Shown here in pieces: positions 1 through 6,672 of a stretch of DNA of 10,710 bases. This DNA is from Anaerolineales bacterium. GTDB lineage: Bacteria; Chloroflexota; Anaerolineae; Anaerolineales; Villigracilaceae. The notes beneath the pieces are model-generated. The model was not told the DNA's origin. It saw only the letters and a program-made list of their open reading frames with translations, and made no database searches. The DNA lies in the NCBI GenBank assembly GCA_016928525.1, contig JAFGKO010000255.1, positions 1-10,710 on the forward strand, in the 5' to 3' direction. A program made the position numbers and the translations under genes. Each line of letters starts with the position of its first letter. The stretch's first letter is position 1.

Positions 1-1
1 G

Positions 2-673
2 GTCATCCAGCCCGTTTTCAATATGATCGTCTTCACCATCGTCTTCGGCAACCTGGCCAAAGTAGATTCGGAAGGCATTCCGTATGCCATCTTCTCTTAC
101 ACCGCCCTGGTGCCCTGGACCTACTTCGCCAACGCCCTGACTGGCGCCAGCAGCAGCCTGGTGGGGGCTGCCAACATGCTCACTAAGATCTATTTTCCGC
201 GCCTGATTATCCCTCTTTCGCCAGTCCTGGGCAAGCTGGTCGATTTTGCCATCGCCTCCGTCGTCCTGTTGGGGTTGATGCTCTGGTTCCAGGTCACTCC
301 TACCATATGGGTTCTTTTCCTGCCGGTTCTGATCCTGCTGATGATGCTCACGGCGGCTGGGATGGGCATGTGGCTGACGGCGCTCTCGGTGCAGTACCGC
401 GATGTCAGCTATGCCATGAGCTTCGTGGTGCAGCTGCTGATGTACGCCGCCCCGGTCGTCTACCCCGCCAGCAGCGTACCCGAGCGCTTCCGCCTGCTTT
501 ACGGCCTGTTCCCGATGGCGGGCGTGATCGAAGGCTTTCGTTCGGCGCTGCTCGGCGCCAACCCCATGCCCTGGGACCTGATCGCGGTCGGGTCTGCCTC
601 GGCTCTGCTGATCGCCCTCAGCGGCCTATGGTATTTCCGCCGCATGGAGCGCATCTTCGCCGATGTGGTGTAG
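2..673 (+). CDS. wzm: ABC-2 type polysaccharide export permease, Wzm-like (5' end missing)
   Basis: This is the membrane subunit of an ABC exporter that moves a finished, lipid-linked polysaccharide across the inner membrane. The reading frame is open from base 2, so the gene begins outside the window; the Met at base 23 is internal, because the residues before it (VIQPVFN) match the family. About six hydrophobic segments are visible, including YAIFSYTALVPWTYF, a long one around LVDFAIASVVLLGLMLWF, one around FLPVLILLMMLTAAG, and a C-terminal WDLIAVGSASALL. The cytoplasmic QYRDVSYA motif and the PVVYPAS stretch are typical of Wzm/TagG-type permeases. It ends at TAG 671-673. The partner ATPase gene starts about 450 bases downstream rather than directly after, because a small frameshifted gene lies between them. 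The sequence is GC-rich (about 68 % in 421-480). The family assignment is firm; the exported polymer is not known. Confidence 0.93.
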   Translation, partial: VIQPVFNMIVFTIVFGNLAKVDSEGIPYAIFSYTALVPWTYFANALTGASSSLVGAANMLTKIYFPRLIIPLSPVLGKLVDFAIASVVLLGLMLWFQVTPTIWVLFLPVLILLMMLTAAGMGMWLTALSVQYRDVSYAMSFVVQLLMYAAPVVYPASSVPERFRLLYGLFPMAGVIEGFRSALLGANPMPWDLIAVGSASALLIALSGLWYFRRMERIFADVV

Positions 674-690
674 AAAAATTGCTAAATTAA

Positions 691-709
691 CAATTCGAGG
701 TTCGAAATT
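691..709 (+). repeat. left copy of imperfect 19-bp direct repeat flanking the four-helix-bundle gene
   Basis: The sequence CAATTCGAGGTTCGAAATT matches 15 of 19 positions of the copy at 1082-1100, and the last nine bases (TTCGAAATT) are identical. It lies in an AT-rich strip (about 37 % GC in 661-720) between the wzm stop and ATG 722. The repeat may mark the border of an inserted cassette, but short AT-rich repeats of this length can also arise by chance. Confidence 0.5.
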
Positions 710-721
710 GGCTATTGTGCA

Positions 722-1076
722 ATGGATAAACAGGAACTGGGAAAACGCATCAAAGATTTTGCACTACGCATCATCCGTTTCCAACCAGCCCAAGAACAGA
801 GCCTGCGAAGTGATGGGGTACCAATTGCTAAGATCAGGGACCTCGATCGGCGCCAACTACCGTGAAGCCAACCGTGCCGAATCCAAAGCTGACTTCATCC
901 ACAAGATTTCTATCGTTGAAAAAGAGGCGACCGAAACCCAGTATTGGCTCGAACTGCTTGCAGAGTCTTCGCTTGGCGAGTCCGATGAAATAAGCGATCT
1001 TATCCAGGAGGCAGGCGAGCTTCTGGCGATCGTCACCCGGATAGGTAAAACCTCCAAAGCCAGGTACAAATCCTAA
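722..1076 (+). pseudogene. four-helix bundle protein (S23/IVP family), apparently frameshifted
   Basis: This gene belongs to the small four-helix-bundle family first seen as open frames in 23S rRNA intervening sequences; the fold is shared with the Avd protein of diversity-generating retroelements. Its cellular role is unknown. The conserved core PKNRACEVMGYQLLRSGTS...GANYREANRAESKADF, then IVEKEATETQYWLELL, is read in the frame of base 780. The conserved N-terminus MDKQELGKRIKDFALRIIRF is read from ATG 722 in a different frame. The two parts would join near bases 779-790, where family members have a few more residues before the PKNR segment, so a small deletion is the likeliest cause. The continuous frame opening at ATG 663 gives an unrelated N-terminus (MWCRKIAKLT...) and overlaps wzm, so it is probably not the original start. 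No clear ribosome-binding site is seen. An assembly error remains possible. Confidence 0.75.
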
Positions 1077-1081
1077 ATCCG

Positions 1082-1100
1082 CAATTCATAATTCGAAATT
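1082..1100 (+). repeat. right copy of imperfect 19-bp direct repeat flanking the four-helix-bundle gene
   Basis: The sequence CAATTCATAATTCGAAATT lies six bases after the stop of the four-helix-bundle gene and 25 bases before the wzt start. It aligns without gaps to 691-709, with four adjacent mismatches in the middle. The remaining strip to base 1125 has no recognisable promoter, terminator or ribosome-binding site. Confidence 0.5.
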
Positions 1101-1125
1101 TGTATTCCAAAATCCACAACCCTCC

Positions 1126-2466
1126 ATGTCTAACCTAGCCATCCGCGTCGAACATCTCTCCAAGCGCTACCGCATCGGCCTGCAAGAAGAGCAGCGCGAC
1201 ACCCTAGCTGCAGCCCTGCTCGACCTGGCCCGCCGCCCTATCCGCAACCTGCGCCGCCTGCGCCGCCTGACAGCCTTCGACGATCATTCTCCATCCAACG
1301 ATTCCCCCGATATCATCTGGGCTCTGAAAGATATCTCCTTCGAAGTCCAGCGCGGCGAAGTGGTTGGCGTGATCGGGCGCAACGGGGCTGGCAAAAGCAC
1401 GCTGCTCAAGATCCTATCGCGCATCACCCATCCCACAGATGGGCGGGTCGAGATCCACGGACGCGTTTCCAGCCTGTTAGAGGTAGGCACCGGCTTTCAC
1501 CCCGAGCTGACCGGGCGCGAGAATGTCTACCTCAACGGCACTATCCTGGGCATGCGCAAAACCGAAATCGACCACAGGTTCGACGAGATCGTCGATTTCT
1601 CTGGGGTAGAAAAGTTCATCGATACCCCCGTCAAGTTCTATTCCAGCGGCATGCGCGTCCGGCTGGCTTTCTCGGTAGCAGCTCATCTGGAGCCTGAGGT
1701 GCTGCTTGTGGACGAAGTGCTGGCGGTGGGAGATGCCCGTTTTCAGAAAAAATGCCTGAACAAAATGCAAAATGTAGGGCGGCAAGGTCGGACTGTTCTG
1801 TTTGTGTCTCACAGCATGCCTGCCATCACGCGCCTGTGTAAACGTACTATTCTCCTTGATGAAGGCAGTGTTATAAGCGATGGCCCATCGCCTCAGGTGG
1901 TCGGCGCTTACTTGCATTCTGGTATGGGTACAATGGCAGCCAGGGAATGGCCAGACTTGGAGAAAGCTCCAGGAAATGATATCGTACGCTTATGCGCCGT
2001 TCGCGTCCGCTCAGAAGACGGGCACATAACAGATACCATCGATATTCGGAAACCTTTTGGCGTCGAAATAGAATTTGAGGTGCTCCAACCCGGCCATGAG
2101 CTGACGCCAAATCTTCATTTTTTTAACGATGAGGGGATAAATGTGTTCATCACGGCCGAAGTTGATCCAGCCTGGCGCGGGCAGGCTCGCCCGGTGGGCC
2201 GCTATACCAGTACCGTCTGGATTCCAGGTAACTTCTTGGCCGAGGGAACACTGATCGTCACAGCCGCGGTCAGCACGTTGAATCCAGTGATTGTTCATTT
2301 TCACGAACTGGACGTAATTGCCTTTCAAGTAATCGACAGCCTGGAGGGCGATTCGGTCCGTGGAGACTGGGCCAAGCACTTTCCCGGCGTAATTCGCCCA
2401 TTGCTGCCGTGGAAAACCCAGTATACCCCAGCCGGCTGGCCGGCTGGGGTCATCCAGGAGAAATAA
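1126..2466 (+). CDS. wzt: polysaccharide ABC exporter ATPase with C-terminal carbohydrate-binding domain, Wzt-like
   Basis: This is the nucleotide-binding subunit that powers the Wzm permease. The 446-residue protein shows Walker A GRNGAGKST at 84-92, the ABC signature YSSGMRVRL at 172-180, Walker B VLLVDEVLAVGD at 192-203 and the H-loop histidine at 229. It carries the insertion before the LKDISFEV segment that is usual in Wzt/TagH-type ATPases. Residues from about 285 to 430 form an extra domain, matching the Wzt C-terminal beta-sandwich that binds the non-reducing end of the cognate polysaccharide in O8/O9a-type systems. ATG 1126 puts the family-typical start MSNLAIRVEHLSKRYRIG at the N-terminus, although no Shine-Dalgarno sequence precedes it. 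GC falls from about 63 % to about 49 % near base 1740, before the H-loop, which hints at a mosaic gene. The stop lies three bases before rfbF. Confidence 0.95.
   Translation: MSNLAIRVEHLSKRYRIGLQEEQRDTLAAALLDLARRPIRNLRRLRRLTAFDDHSPSNDSPDIIWALKDISFEVQRGEVVGVIGRNGAGKSTLLKILSRITHPTDGRVEIHGRVSSLLEVGTGFHPELTGRENVYLNGTILGMRKTEIDHRFDEIVDFSGVEKFIDTPVKFYSSGMRVRLAFSVAAHLEPEVLLVDEVLAVGDARFQKKCLNKMQNVGRQGRTVLFVSHSMPAITRLCKRTILLDEGSVISDGPSPQVVGAYLHSGMGTMAAREWPDLEKAPGNDIVRLCAVRVRSEDGHITDTIDIRKPFGVEIEFEVLQPGHELTPNLHFFNDEGINVFITAEVDPAWRGQARPVGRYTSTVWIPGNFLAEGTLIVTAAVSTLNPVIVHFHELDVIAFQVIDSLEGDSVRGDWAKHFPGVIRPLLPWKTQYTPAGWPAGVIQEK
2425..2450. repeat. perfect inverted repeat, 12-bp arms and 2-base loop, at the 3' end of wzt
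   Basis: The arms ACCCCAGCCGGC (2425-2436) and GCCGGCTGGGGT (2439-2450) are exact reverse complements around a TG centre. The RNA would form a very stable hairpin; because a two-base loop is too tight, the innermost pair or pairs would open. It lies inside the wzt reading frame, encoding the near-repeat TPAGWPAGV, and ends five bases before the AGGAG of rfbF. No T-tract follows, so it does not look like an intrinsic terminator. It could modulate rfbF translation, act as an mRNA processing or stability element, or be a mobile palindrome. Confidence 0.8.
2456..2460 (+). promoter_or_regulatory. ribosome-binding site of rfbF supporting a GTG start
   Basis: AGGAG lies nine bases before GTG 2470, which supports this non-ATG start. 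It overlaps the last codons of wzt and sits just after the 2425-2450 hairpin, so folding of that element could influence ribosome access. Confidence 0.75.
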
Positions 2467-2469
2467 ACT

Positions 2470-3240
2470 GTGAAGGTTGTCATCCTCGCAGGCGGTTTCG
2501 GCACCCGCATGGCAGAAGAAACTGAAGTCAGGCCAAAGCCGATGGTCGAGATCGGTGGTAGACCAATCTTATGGCATATCATGAAACACTATGCCCACTA
2601 CGGCTTCAAGGAGTTCTTTATTGCACTTGGTTATAAGGGCGAAATCATCAAGCGTTACTTCCTGGATTACTACTCCTTGGACGGTAGCATGACGGTCAAC
2701 CTTGCGACTGGCAGTGTTCGGGCCCATGATAGGACGTGCGAGGATTGGCTGGTTCACCTGATCGACACAGGGCTGGTGACCAACACTGGCGGTCGCCTCA
2801 AGCGATTGGAAATGTGGCTAGCAGGGGAGACTTTCATGATGACCTATGGCGACGGCGTAAGCGATGTGGATCTCCATGGCTTGCTGCAGCACCATCAGAC
2901 GCAAGACCGTATTGCAACGGTGACCGCGGTACGCCCCCCTGCTCGATTTGGCGGGCTGATCTTCGATGGCGATCTGGTGGCTGAATTTACCGAAAAACCG
3001 CAGGTCGGCGAAGGTTGGATCAACGGCGGCTTCATGGTTTTGGAACCAGGGGTCTTTCGCTATCTTGGTGACGACAACACAAGCCTGGAAGGTGATACGC
3101 TCGAAAAGTTAGCCAACGACCGGCAATTATCCGCCTACAAGCACGATGGCTTCTGGCAGTGTATGGATCACCTGCGGGATAAACGCCTGCTGGAAAGCCT
3201 GTGGCAGGCTGGGAAACCGCCCTGGAAGGTGTGGAGTTGA
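2470..3240 (+). CDS. rfbF: glucose-1-phosphate cytidylyltransferase
   Basis: The enzyme joins CTP and alpha-D-glucose 1-phosphate to give CDP-glucose and pyrophosphate, the entry step to CDP-6-deoxyhexoses. The 256-residue length is normal for the family. The nucleotide-binding loop LAGGFGTRM is at 6-14, the substrate region [18 protein letters not shown] at 21-38, and the metal-binding [10 protein letters not shown] at 125-134. Further family marks are the [13 protein letters not shown] stretch and the C-terminal [11 protein letters not shown]. These features separate it from the dTDP-glucose enzyme RmlA. Translation starts at GTG 2470, three bases after the wzt stop and nine after AGGAG. 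The next gene overlaps its 3' end, as expected for a coupled rfbF-rfbG pair in the cytosolic sugar-nucleotide pathway. Confidence 0.95.
   Translation: MKVVILAGGFGTRMAEETEVRPKPMVEIGGRPILWHIMKHYAHYGFKEFFIALGYKGEIIKRYFLDYYSLDGSMTVNLATGSVRAHDRTCEDWLVHLIDTGLVTNTGGRLKRLEMWLAGETFMMTYGDGVSDVDLHGLLQHHQTQDRIATVTAVRPPARFGGLIFDGDLVAEFTEKPQVGEGWINGGFMVLEPGVFRYLGDDNTSLEGDTLEKLANDRQLSAYKHDGFWQCMDHLRDKRLLESLWQAGKPPWKVWS
3224..3229 (+). promoter_or_regulatory. candidate ribosome-binding site for rfbG
   Basis: GGAAGG lies within the end of rfbF. It is only one base from GTG 3231 but seven bases from TTG 3237, whose last two bases overlap the rfbF TGA stop. The site therefore points to TTG 3237 as a serious alternative start for rfbG. 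Confidence 0.45.
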
Positions 3241-4232
3241 GTGGTTTTTGGCTGGACCGCCCCACGCTCGTAACCGGCGCAAGCGGCTTTTTAGGCGGCT
3301 GGCTGGTGCGACGCTTGGTCGAAGCAGGCACCGATGTCATCTGCCTGGTGCGAGATTGGGTGCCGAAGTCTGAGCTGGTGTGCTCCGGTTTGTTCGCAGA
3401 GGTAAAGGTAGTCCGTGGTGATATCCGCGACCAGGCACTCCTCGAGCGAACGCTGGGAGAATATGAAATCGAAACCGTTTTTCACCTTGCAGCCCAAACG
3501 ATTGTTGGAATCGCGAACCGAAATCCTTCGTCCACGTTTGAGGCAAATATCCAGGGCACCTGGCGCTTGCTGGAAGCCTGCCGGCGCAGCCCAACGGTCA
3601 AACAAATCATTACGGCCTCCTCCGATAAAGCTTACGGTGACCAGGAACACCTGCCCTATGATGAAAATACGCCGCTGCGAGGACAACATCCTTACGATGT
3701 CAGCAAATCGTGCGCCGATCTCATTGCACATACCTATGCCAAAACATATTATTTACCGGTTGCAATCACCCGCTGTGGGAATTTTTTTGGCGGAGGCGAT
3801 TTGAACTGGAATCGCATTGTGCCAGGGACGATACGATCTGTGTTAAGAAACCAACAGCCAACCATTCGCTCCGATGGATCCTATGTGCGGGATTATTTTT
3901 ACATTGAAGATGGCGCAGCCGCTTATATGTTGCTGGCCGAGCAACTGGCATACCGTCCAGAATTACGCGGCGAAGCCTTCAACTTCTCTGATGAGACGCA
4001 AATAACCGTCTCAGAATTGGTGAGGCGAATTCTTAGCCTGATGAAATCCAATCTGGAACCTGTTGTGTGCAACCAGGCCGCGAATGAGATCCAGCACCAA
4101 TATCTCAGCGCCGCGAAAGCAAGGAAATTGCTGAATTGGCAGCCGCTATTCACACTGCAAGAAGGCTTACAACGCACTATTGAGTGGTATAAGCAATTCT
4201 TCAACAATTGCCCAGGAGTATCCGAGCAATGA
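3231..4232 (+). CDS. rfbG: CDP-glucose 4,6-dehydratase-like short-chain dehydrogenase/reductase
   Basis: This extended SDR is predicted to convert CDP-glucose to CDP-4-keto-6-deoxyglucose with bound NAD. Counted from GTG 3231, the Rossmann motif GASGFLG is at 16-22, the strand motif VFHLAAQ follows near 85, the SSDKAYG catalytic segment is at about 130-136 and YDVSK is at 155-159 (Tyr155, Lys159). The SDK in place of the more usual Ser-Thr pattern, the [20 protein letters not shown] stretch and the [14 protein letters not shown] segment are typical of the RfbG branch. The start is uncertain. The frame opens at GTG 3201, but homologues begin just before FW, so GTG 3231 or TTG 3237 fit better. 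It overlaps rfbF, and its TGA overlaps the next ATG. The neighbouring cytidylyltransferase supports CDP-glucose as the substrate, but no RfbH gene follows. Confidence 0.87.
   Translation: MELSGFWLDRPTLVTGASGFLGGWLVRRLVEAGTDVICLVRDWVPKSELVCSGLFAEVKVVRGDIRDQALLERTLGEYEIETVFHLAAQTIVGIANRNPSSTFEANIQGTWRLLEACRRSPTVKQIITASSDKAYGDQEHLPYDENTPLRGQHPYDVSKSCADLIAHTYAKTYYLPVAITRCGNFFGGGDLNWNRIVPGTIRSVLRNQQPTIRSDGSYVRDYFYIEDGAAAYMLLAEQLAYRPELRGEAFNFSDETQITVSELVRRILSLMKSNLEPVVCNQAANEIQHQYLSAAKARKLLNWQPLFTLQEGLQRTIEWYKQFFNNCPGVSEQ
4214..4218 (+). promoter_or_regulatory. ribosome-binding site deciding the C-methyltransferase start
   Basis: AGGAG lies ten bases before ATG 4229 but downstream of the alternative ATG 4208, so it supports 4229. 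That start also makes an ATGA overlap with the rfbG stop and places the zinc-ligand cysteines at the N-terminus, as in homologues. Confidence 0.7.
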
Positions 4233-5455
4233 TTTGTCGTTCATGTGGCCAGGATGGATTGTTATCTGTACTTTCTTTGGGAAAAACCCCCCTTGCCAAC
4301 CGCCTCCTGAGCTATGATCAACTAATGTCACCTGAGCCTGAATATCCCCTCGATCTGGTTTTCTGTCCTGGTTGCTCGTTAATACAGATCACAGAGACAG
4401 TGCCGCCCGAAATATTATTCTCTGAATACCTGTATTTCTCTTCATTCGCCGAGACCGTTATCAACAATGCCCGGAGAATCGTCCAGCGCCTGATCCAATC
4501 CTGCAAACTGGACGCTGACAACCTGGTTGTTGAGATTGCCAGCAACGATGGTTACTTGCTTCAGTTCTACCACCAGGCGGGAATCCCGGTATTAGGGATC
4601 GAGCCAGCAGCAAACATTGCCCGTGTTGCTCAAGAGGAACGTGGCATACGCACGCTATGTGAATTCTTTGATAAGGATCTGGCAACGCGAATCAAAGACC
4701 AGGGGTTGCAAGCAGATGTGATCCATGCCAATAATGTGCTGGCTCATGTAGCGGATCTAAATGGTTTTGCCGCTGGCATTGACCTGCTGCTAAAGGATGA
4801 GGGGATTGCAGTGATCGAAGTGCCTTACGTCAGGGATATGATTGACCATGTGGAGTTCGATACAATCTACCACGAGCATCTTTGCTACTATTCGCTGACA
4901 TCCCTGGAGCATTTATTTCGCGCCCACGGGTTGATGGCGGTGGATGTGGAGCGCATCCCCATCCATGGCGGCAGTCTGCGCGTTTTCGCTAGGCACGCGG
5001 CGCTGTTCGAAGGCCAGCAATCCGACCGCACGCGCATATTGCTGGAAGAAGAACAGGTCTGGGGCGTGGGCGAAATCACCTTTTACCGCGATTTTGGCCA
5101 GCGTGTGGAAGAATTGCGGCATAAACTGACTGGTTTGCTGGTGGATATGAAATCGCAGGGCAAACGGTTGGCAGCTTATGGCGCTTCTGCCAAGGGCAGT
5201 ACATTACTTAATTGTTTCGGCATCGACGCTGGAATGCTGGATTTCGTGGCTGACCGCTCCACTTTCAAGCAGGGTTTATACACGCCCGGCACGCACCTAC
5301 CAATTTTACCGCCTGAAGCCCTGCTCGAAAAAATGCCCGATGCCGTGCTGTTATTGACCTGGAATTTTGCCGATGAAATTCTGGAGCAACAGCGCGAATT
5401 CCGGGCGCGAGGGGGGCGGTTCATCATTCCTATCCCCACCTTAAAGGTCATCTGA
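4229..5455 (+). CDS. SAM-dependent sugar C-methyltransferase, TylC3/TcaB9-like
   Basis: The predicted role is to transfer a methyl group from SAM to a sugar carbon next to a 4-keto group, usually C3, creating a branched deoxysugar. The 408-residue protein has the three-part layout of this family. The N-terminal zinc module has Cys3, Cys6, Cys46 and Cys49 (MICRSCG and FCPGC). The SAM domain has EIASNDG at 102-108 and IEPAANIA after it. The C-terminal domain has GGSLRVF and [13 protein letters not shown]. The segment YHEH at 214-217 aligns with the Tyr, Glu and His residues that, as I recall, are catalytic in TcaB9, so the enzyme looks active. ATG 4229 is preferred over ATG 4208 because of AGGAG and the ATGA overlap with rfbG. 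It ends one base before the epimerase gene, and its substrate is probably the RfbG product or its epimer. Confidence 0.9.
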   Translation: MICRSCGQDGLLSVLSLGKTPLANRLLSYDQLMSPEPEYPLDLVFCPGCSLIQITETVPPEILFSEYLYFSSFAETVINNARRIVQRLIQSCKLDADNLVVEIASNDGYLLQFYHQAGIPVLGIEPAANIARVAQEERGIRTLCEFFDKDLATRIKDQGLQADVIHANNVLAHVADLNGFAAGIDLLLKDEGIAVIEVPYVRDMIDHVEFDTIYHEHLCYYSLTSLEHLFRAHGLMAVDVERIPIHGGSLRVFARHAALFEGQQSDRTRILLEEEQVWGVGEITFYRDFGQRVEELRHKLTGLLVDMKSQGKRLAAYGASAKGSTLLNCFGIDAGMLDFVADRSTFKQGLYTPGTHLPILPPEALLEKMPDAVLLLTWNFADEILEQQREFRARGGRFIIPIPTLKVI

Positions 5456-5456
5456 T

Positions 5457-5996
5457 ATGATCTTCACCGAGACCAAACTTAAAGGAGCTTTTATTATCGA
5501 GCCGCAGCGGCATGAAGACGAGCGGGGATTCTTCGCTCGCACCTTCTGCCAGGACGAATTCATCGCCCACGATCTCAACTACCGAATAGTGCAGTGCAAT
5601 ATCTCGTTTAACACAAGAAAAGGCACGCTGCGCGGGATGCACTTTCAAGCCGCGCCCTACGAGGAGGATAAACTGGTTCGCTGTACCAGGGGCGCGATCT
5701 ACGATGTGATCATTGACCTGCGTTCTGAGTCGCCTACTTTTAGACAGTGGCAAGCGACAGAACTTACAGCAAGCAGTCGTAAAATGATCTATGTCCCCAA
5801 AGGTTTCGCCCACGGATTCCTTACCTTAACTAGCAAGGTGGAAGTTTTCTACCAGATGTCAGAGTTTAACCATTCCGAAATTGCCAAAGGGGTTCGGTGG
5901 GACGACCCGGCGTTTGGCATCACCTGGCCAATGAAACCGATCACAATATCGCCCAGAGATGTATCTTACCCCTGGTTCCCAAACACTGTGTTATGA
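5457..5996 (+). CDS. dTDP-4-dehydrorhamnose 3,5-epimerase family protein, RmlC-like
   Basis: This cupin-fold enzyme is expected to epimerise carbons next to the 4-keto group of a nucleotide-linked 4-keto-6-deoxyhexose. The 179-residue length is normal. It shows DERGFFARTF at 21-30, TLRGMHFQ with the catalytic His62, PKGFAHGFLTL at about 114-124, Tyr132 in VFYQ (equivalent to RmlC Tyr133) and Asp168 in SPRD (equivalent to Asp170 of the His-Asp pair). All key residues are therefore present. AAAGGT at 5443-5448 precedes ATG 5457 by eight bases, and only one base separates it from the methyltransferase stop. In this setting the substrate is more likely CDP-linked than dTDP-linked. If C3 already carries a methyl group it has no exchangeable hydrogen, so the reaction would be C5-only or must come before methylation. 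I give no gene symbol because this is probably not rhamnose synthesis. Confidence 0.9.
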   Translation: MIFTETKLKGAFIIEPQRHEDERGFFARTFCQDEFIAHDLNYRIVQCNISFNTRKGTLRGMHFQAAPYEEDKLVRCTRGAIYDVIIDLRSESPTFRQWQATELTASSRKMIYVPKGFAHGFLTLTSKVEVFYQMSEFNHSEIAKGVRWDDPAFGITWPMKPITISPRDVSYPWFPNTVL

Positions 5997-6667
5997 ACAA
6001 GGACACAAGCCATAAGGAAATGGTATTTTGGGGGGCTACCGGACAAGCCAAAGTCTTACGAGAATGCATGCAAAAAAGCGGCATCAAACTGGTCGCCGTT
6101 TTTGATAACAACCCAGATGTGCCTTCCCCCTTTGACGATATCCCCATTTTTTACGGAAAGGATGACTTTGAACGCTGGAAGCAAAGTAGAAGCTACCATC
6201 TAGAAACTGGTTTCCTGGTGGCTGTTGGCGGTGATCGAGGCAAAGACAGAATAAGTATTCACGAATATCTTGTATCCCAGGGTCTCATTCCCTTACTAGC
6301 CCAGCATCCTACCGCTTTCGTAGCAGCAAATGCCCAAATTGGGGAGGGCTCCCAAATCCTCGCCCAGTCCGCCGTCTGCGTGCGTGCTGTTCTCGGCCGG
6401 TCCTGCATTGTGAACACAGGCGCCATCGTAGACCACGAGTGCCGGATTGGTGATGGCGTTCACATATGCCCAGGCGCCCACCTGGCAGGCTGCGTAGAAA
6501 TTGGCGATTTTTCAACAGTTTATACCGGGGCTGTCATCCTGCCGCGGATAAAAGTTGGGGAAAGGGCAGTAATTGGCGCAGGAGCGGTAGTGATTGAAGA
6601 TGTACCGTCATACAGTACTGTGGTGGGCAATCCCGCCAGACTAATCAGGCAGCTTCGAAAGGACTGA
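5993..6667 (+). CDS. PglD/NeuD-like sugar acyltransferase with left-handed beta-helix
   Basis: The protein is predicted to transfer an acetyl or other acyl group to a sugar nucleotide, most likely onto an amino group made by the aminotransferase encoded next. It has 224 residues. Residues about 10-100 form a PglD_N-type Rossmann domain, with FWGATGQAKVLRE near its start. From about residue 105 hexapeptide repeats form the beta-helix (AQIGEGSQI, ACIVNTG-like turns, CRIGDGVHICPG, AVIGAGAVV). The segment NTGAIVDHECRIGDGVHI carries the histidine matching the PglD catalytic base, and it ends in the family-typical VVGNPARLIRQL. ATG 5993 makes an ATGA overlap with the epimerase stop. The frame is open further upstream to ATG 5897, but that part overlaps the epimerase and does not resemble the family. 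No clear Shine-Dalgarno is seen, so translation is probably coupled. Confidence 0.88.
   Translation: MNKDTSHKEMVFWGATGQAKVLRECMQKSGIKLVAVFDNNPDVPSPFDDIPIFYGKDDFERWKQSRSYHLETGFLVAVGGDRGKDRISIHEYLVSQGLIPLLAQHPTAFVAANAQIGEGSQILAQSAVCVRAVLGRSCIVNTGAIVDHECRIGDGVHICPGAHLAGCVEIGDFSTVYTGAVILPRIKVGERAVIGAGAVVIEDVPSYSTVVGNPARLIRQLRKD
6659..6663 (+). promoter_or_regulatory. ribosome-binding site of the aminotransferase gene
   Basis: AAGGA lies nine bases before ATG 6673 and overlaps the last codons of the acyltransferase gene. It supports ATG 6673 as the start. Confidence 0.65.
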
Positions 6668-6672
6668 ATCAC

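Noticed and set aside
307..690. 127-residue frame inside wzm on the same strand
   Set aside because: Its residue content reflects the GC-rich third positions of wzm, and it lacks any domain or independent start signal.
679..720. Possible promoter (TTAACA and TATTGT elements) before the four-helix-bundle gene
   Set aside because: The spacing is about 20 bases and the match is weak in an AT-rich strip, so chance is a good explanation.
663..721. ATG 663 as the start of the four-helix-bundle gene
   Set aside because: It overlaps the wzm stop, its peptide up to about base 776 does not resemble the family, and the true family N-terminus is in another frame from ATG 722.
722..1076. Diversity-generating retroelement with the four-helix-bundle protein as Avd
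   Set aside because: No reverse transcriptase and no template or variable repeat was seen in the window, and the protein looks like the general S23 type.
1284..2379. Several antisense frames opposite wzt (68-146 residues)
   Set aside because: No recognisable motifs are present and they lie fully opposite a clear gene; they are best explained as shadows.
2425..2450. Intrinsic transcription terminator at the end of wzt
   Set aside because: The hairpin is strong, but it is followed by CATCCAGGAG rather than a run of T, and rfbF follows at once in the same direction.
5897..5992. Upstream extension of the acyltransferase to ATG 5897
   Set aside because: The 32 extra residues overlap the well-supported epimerase and do not resemble PglD/NeuD proteins, which begin near ATG 5993.
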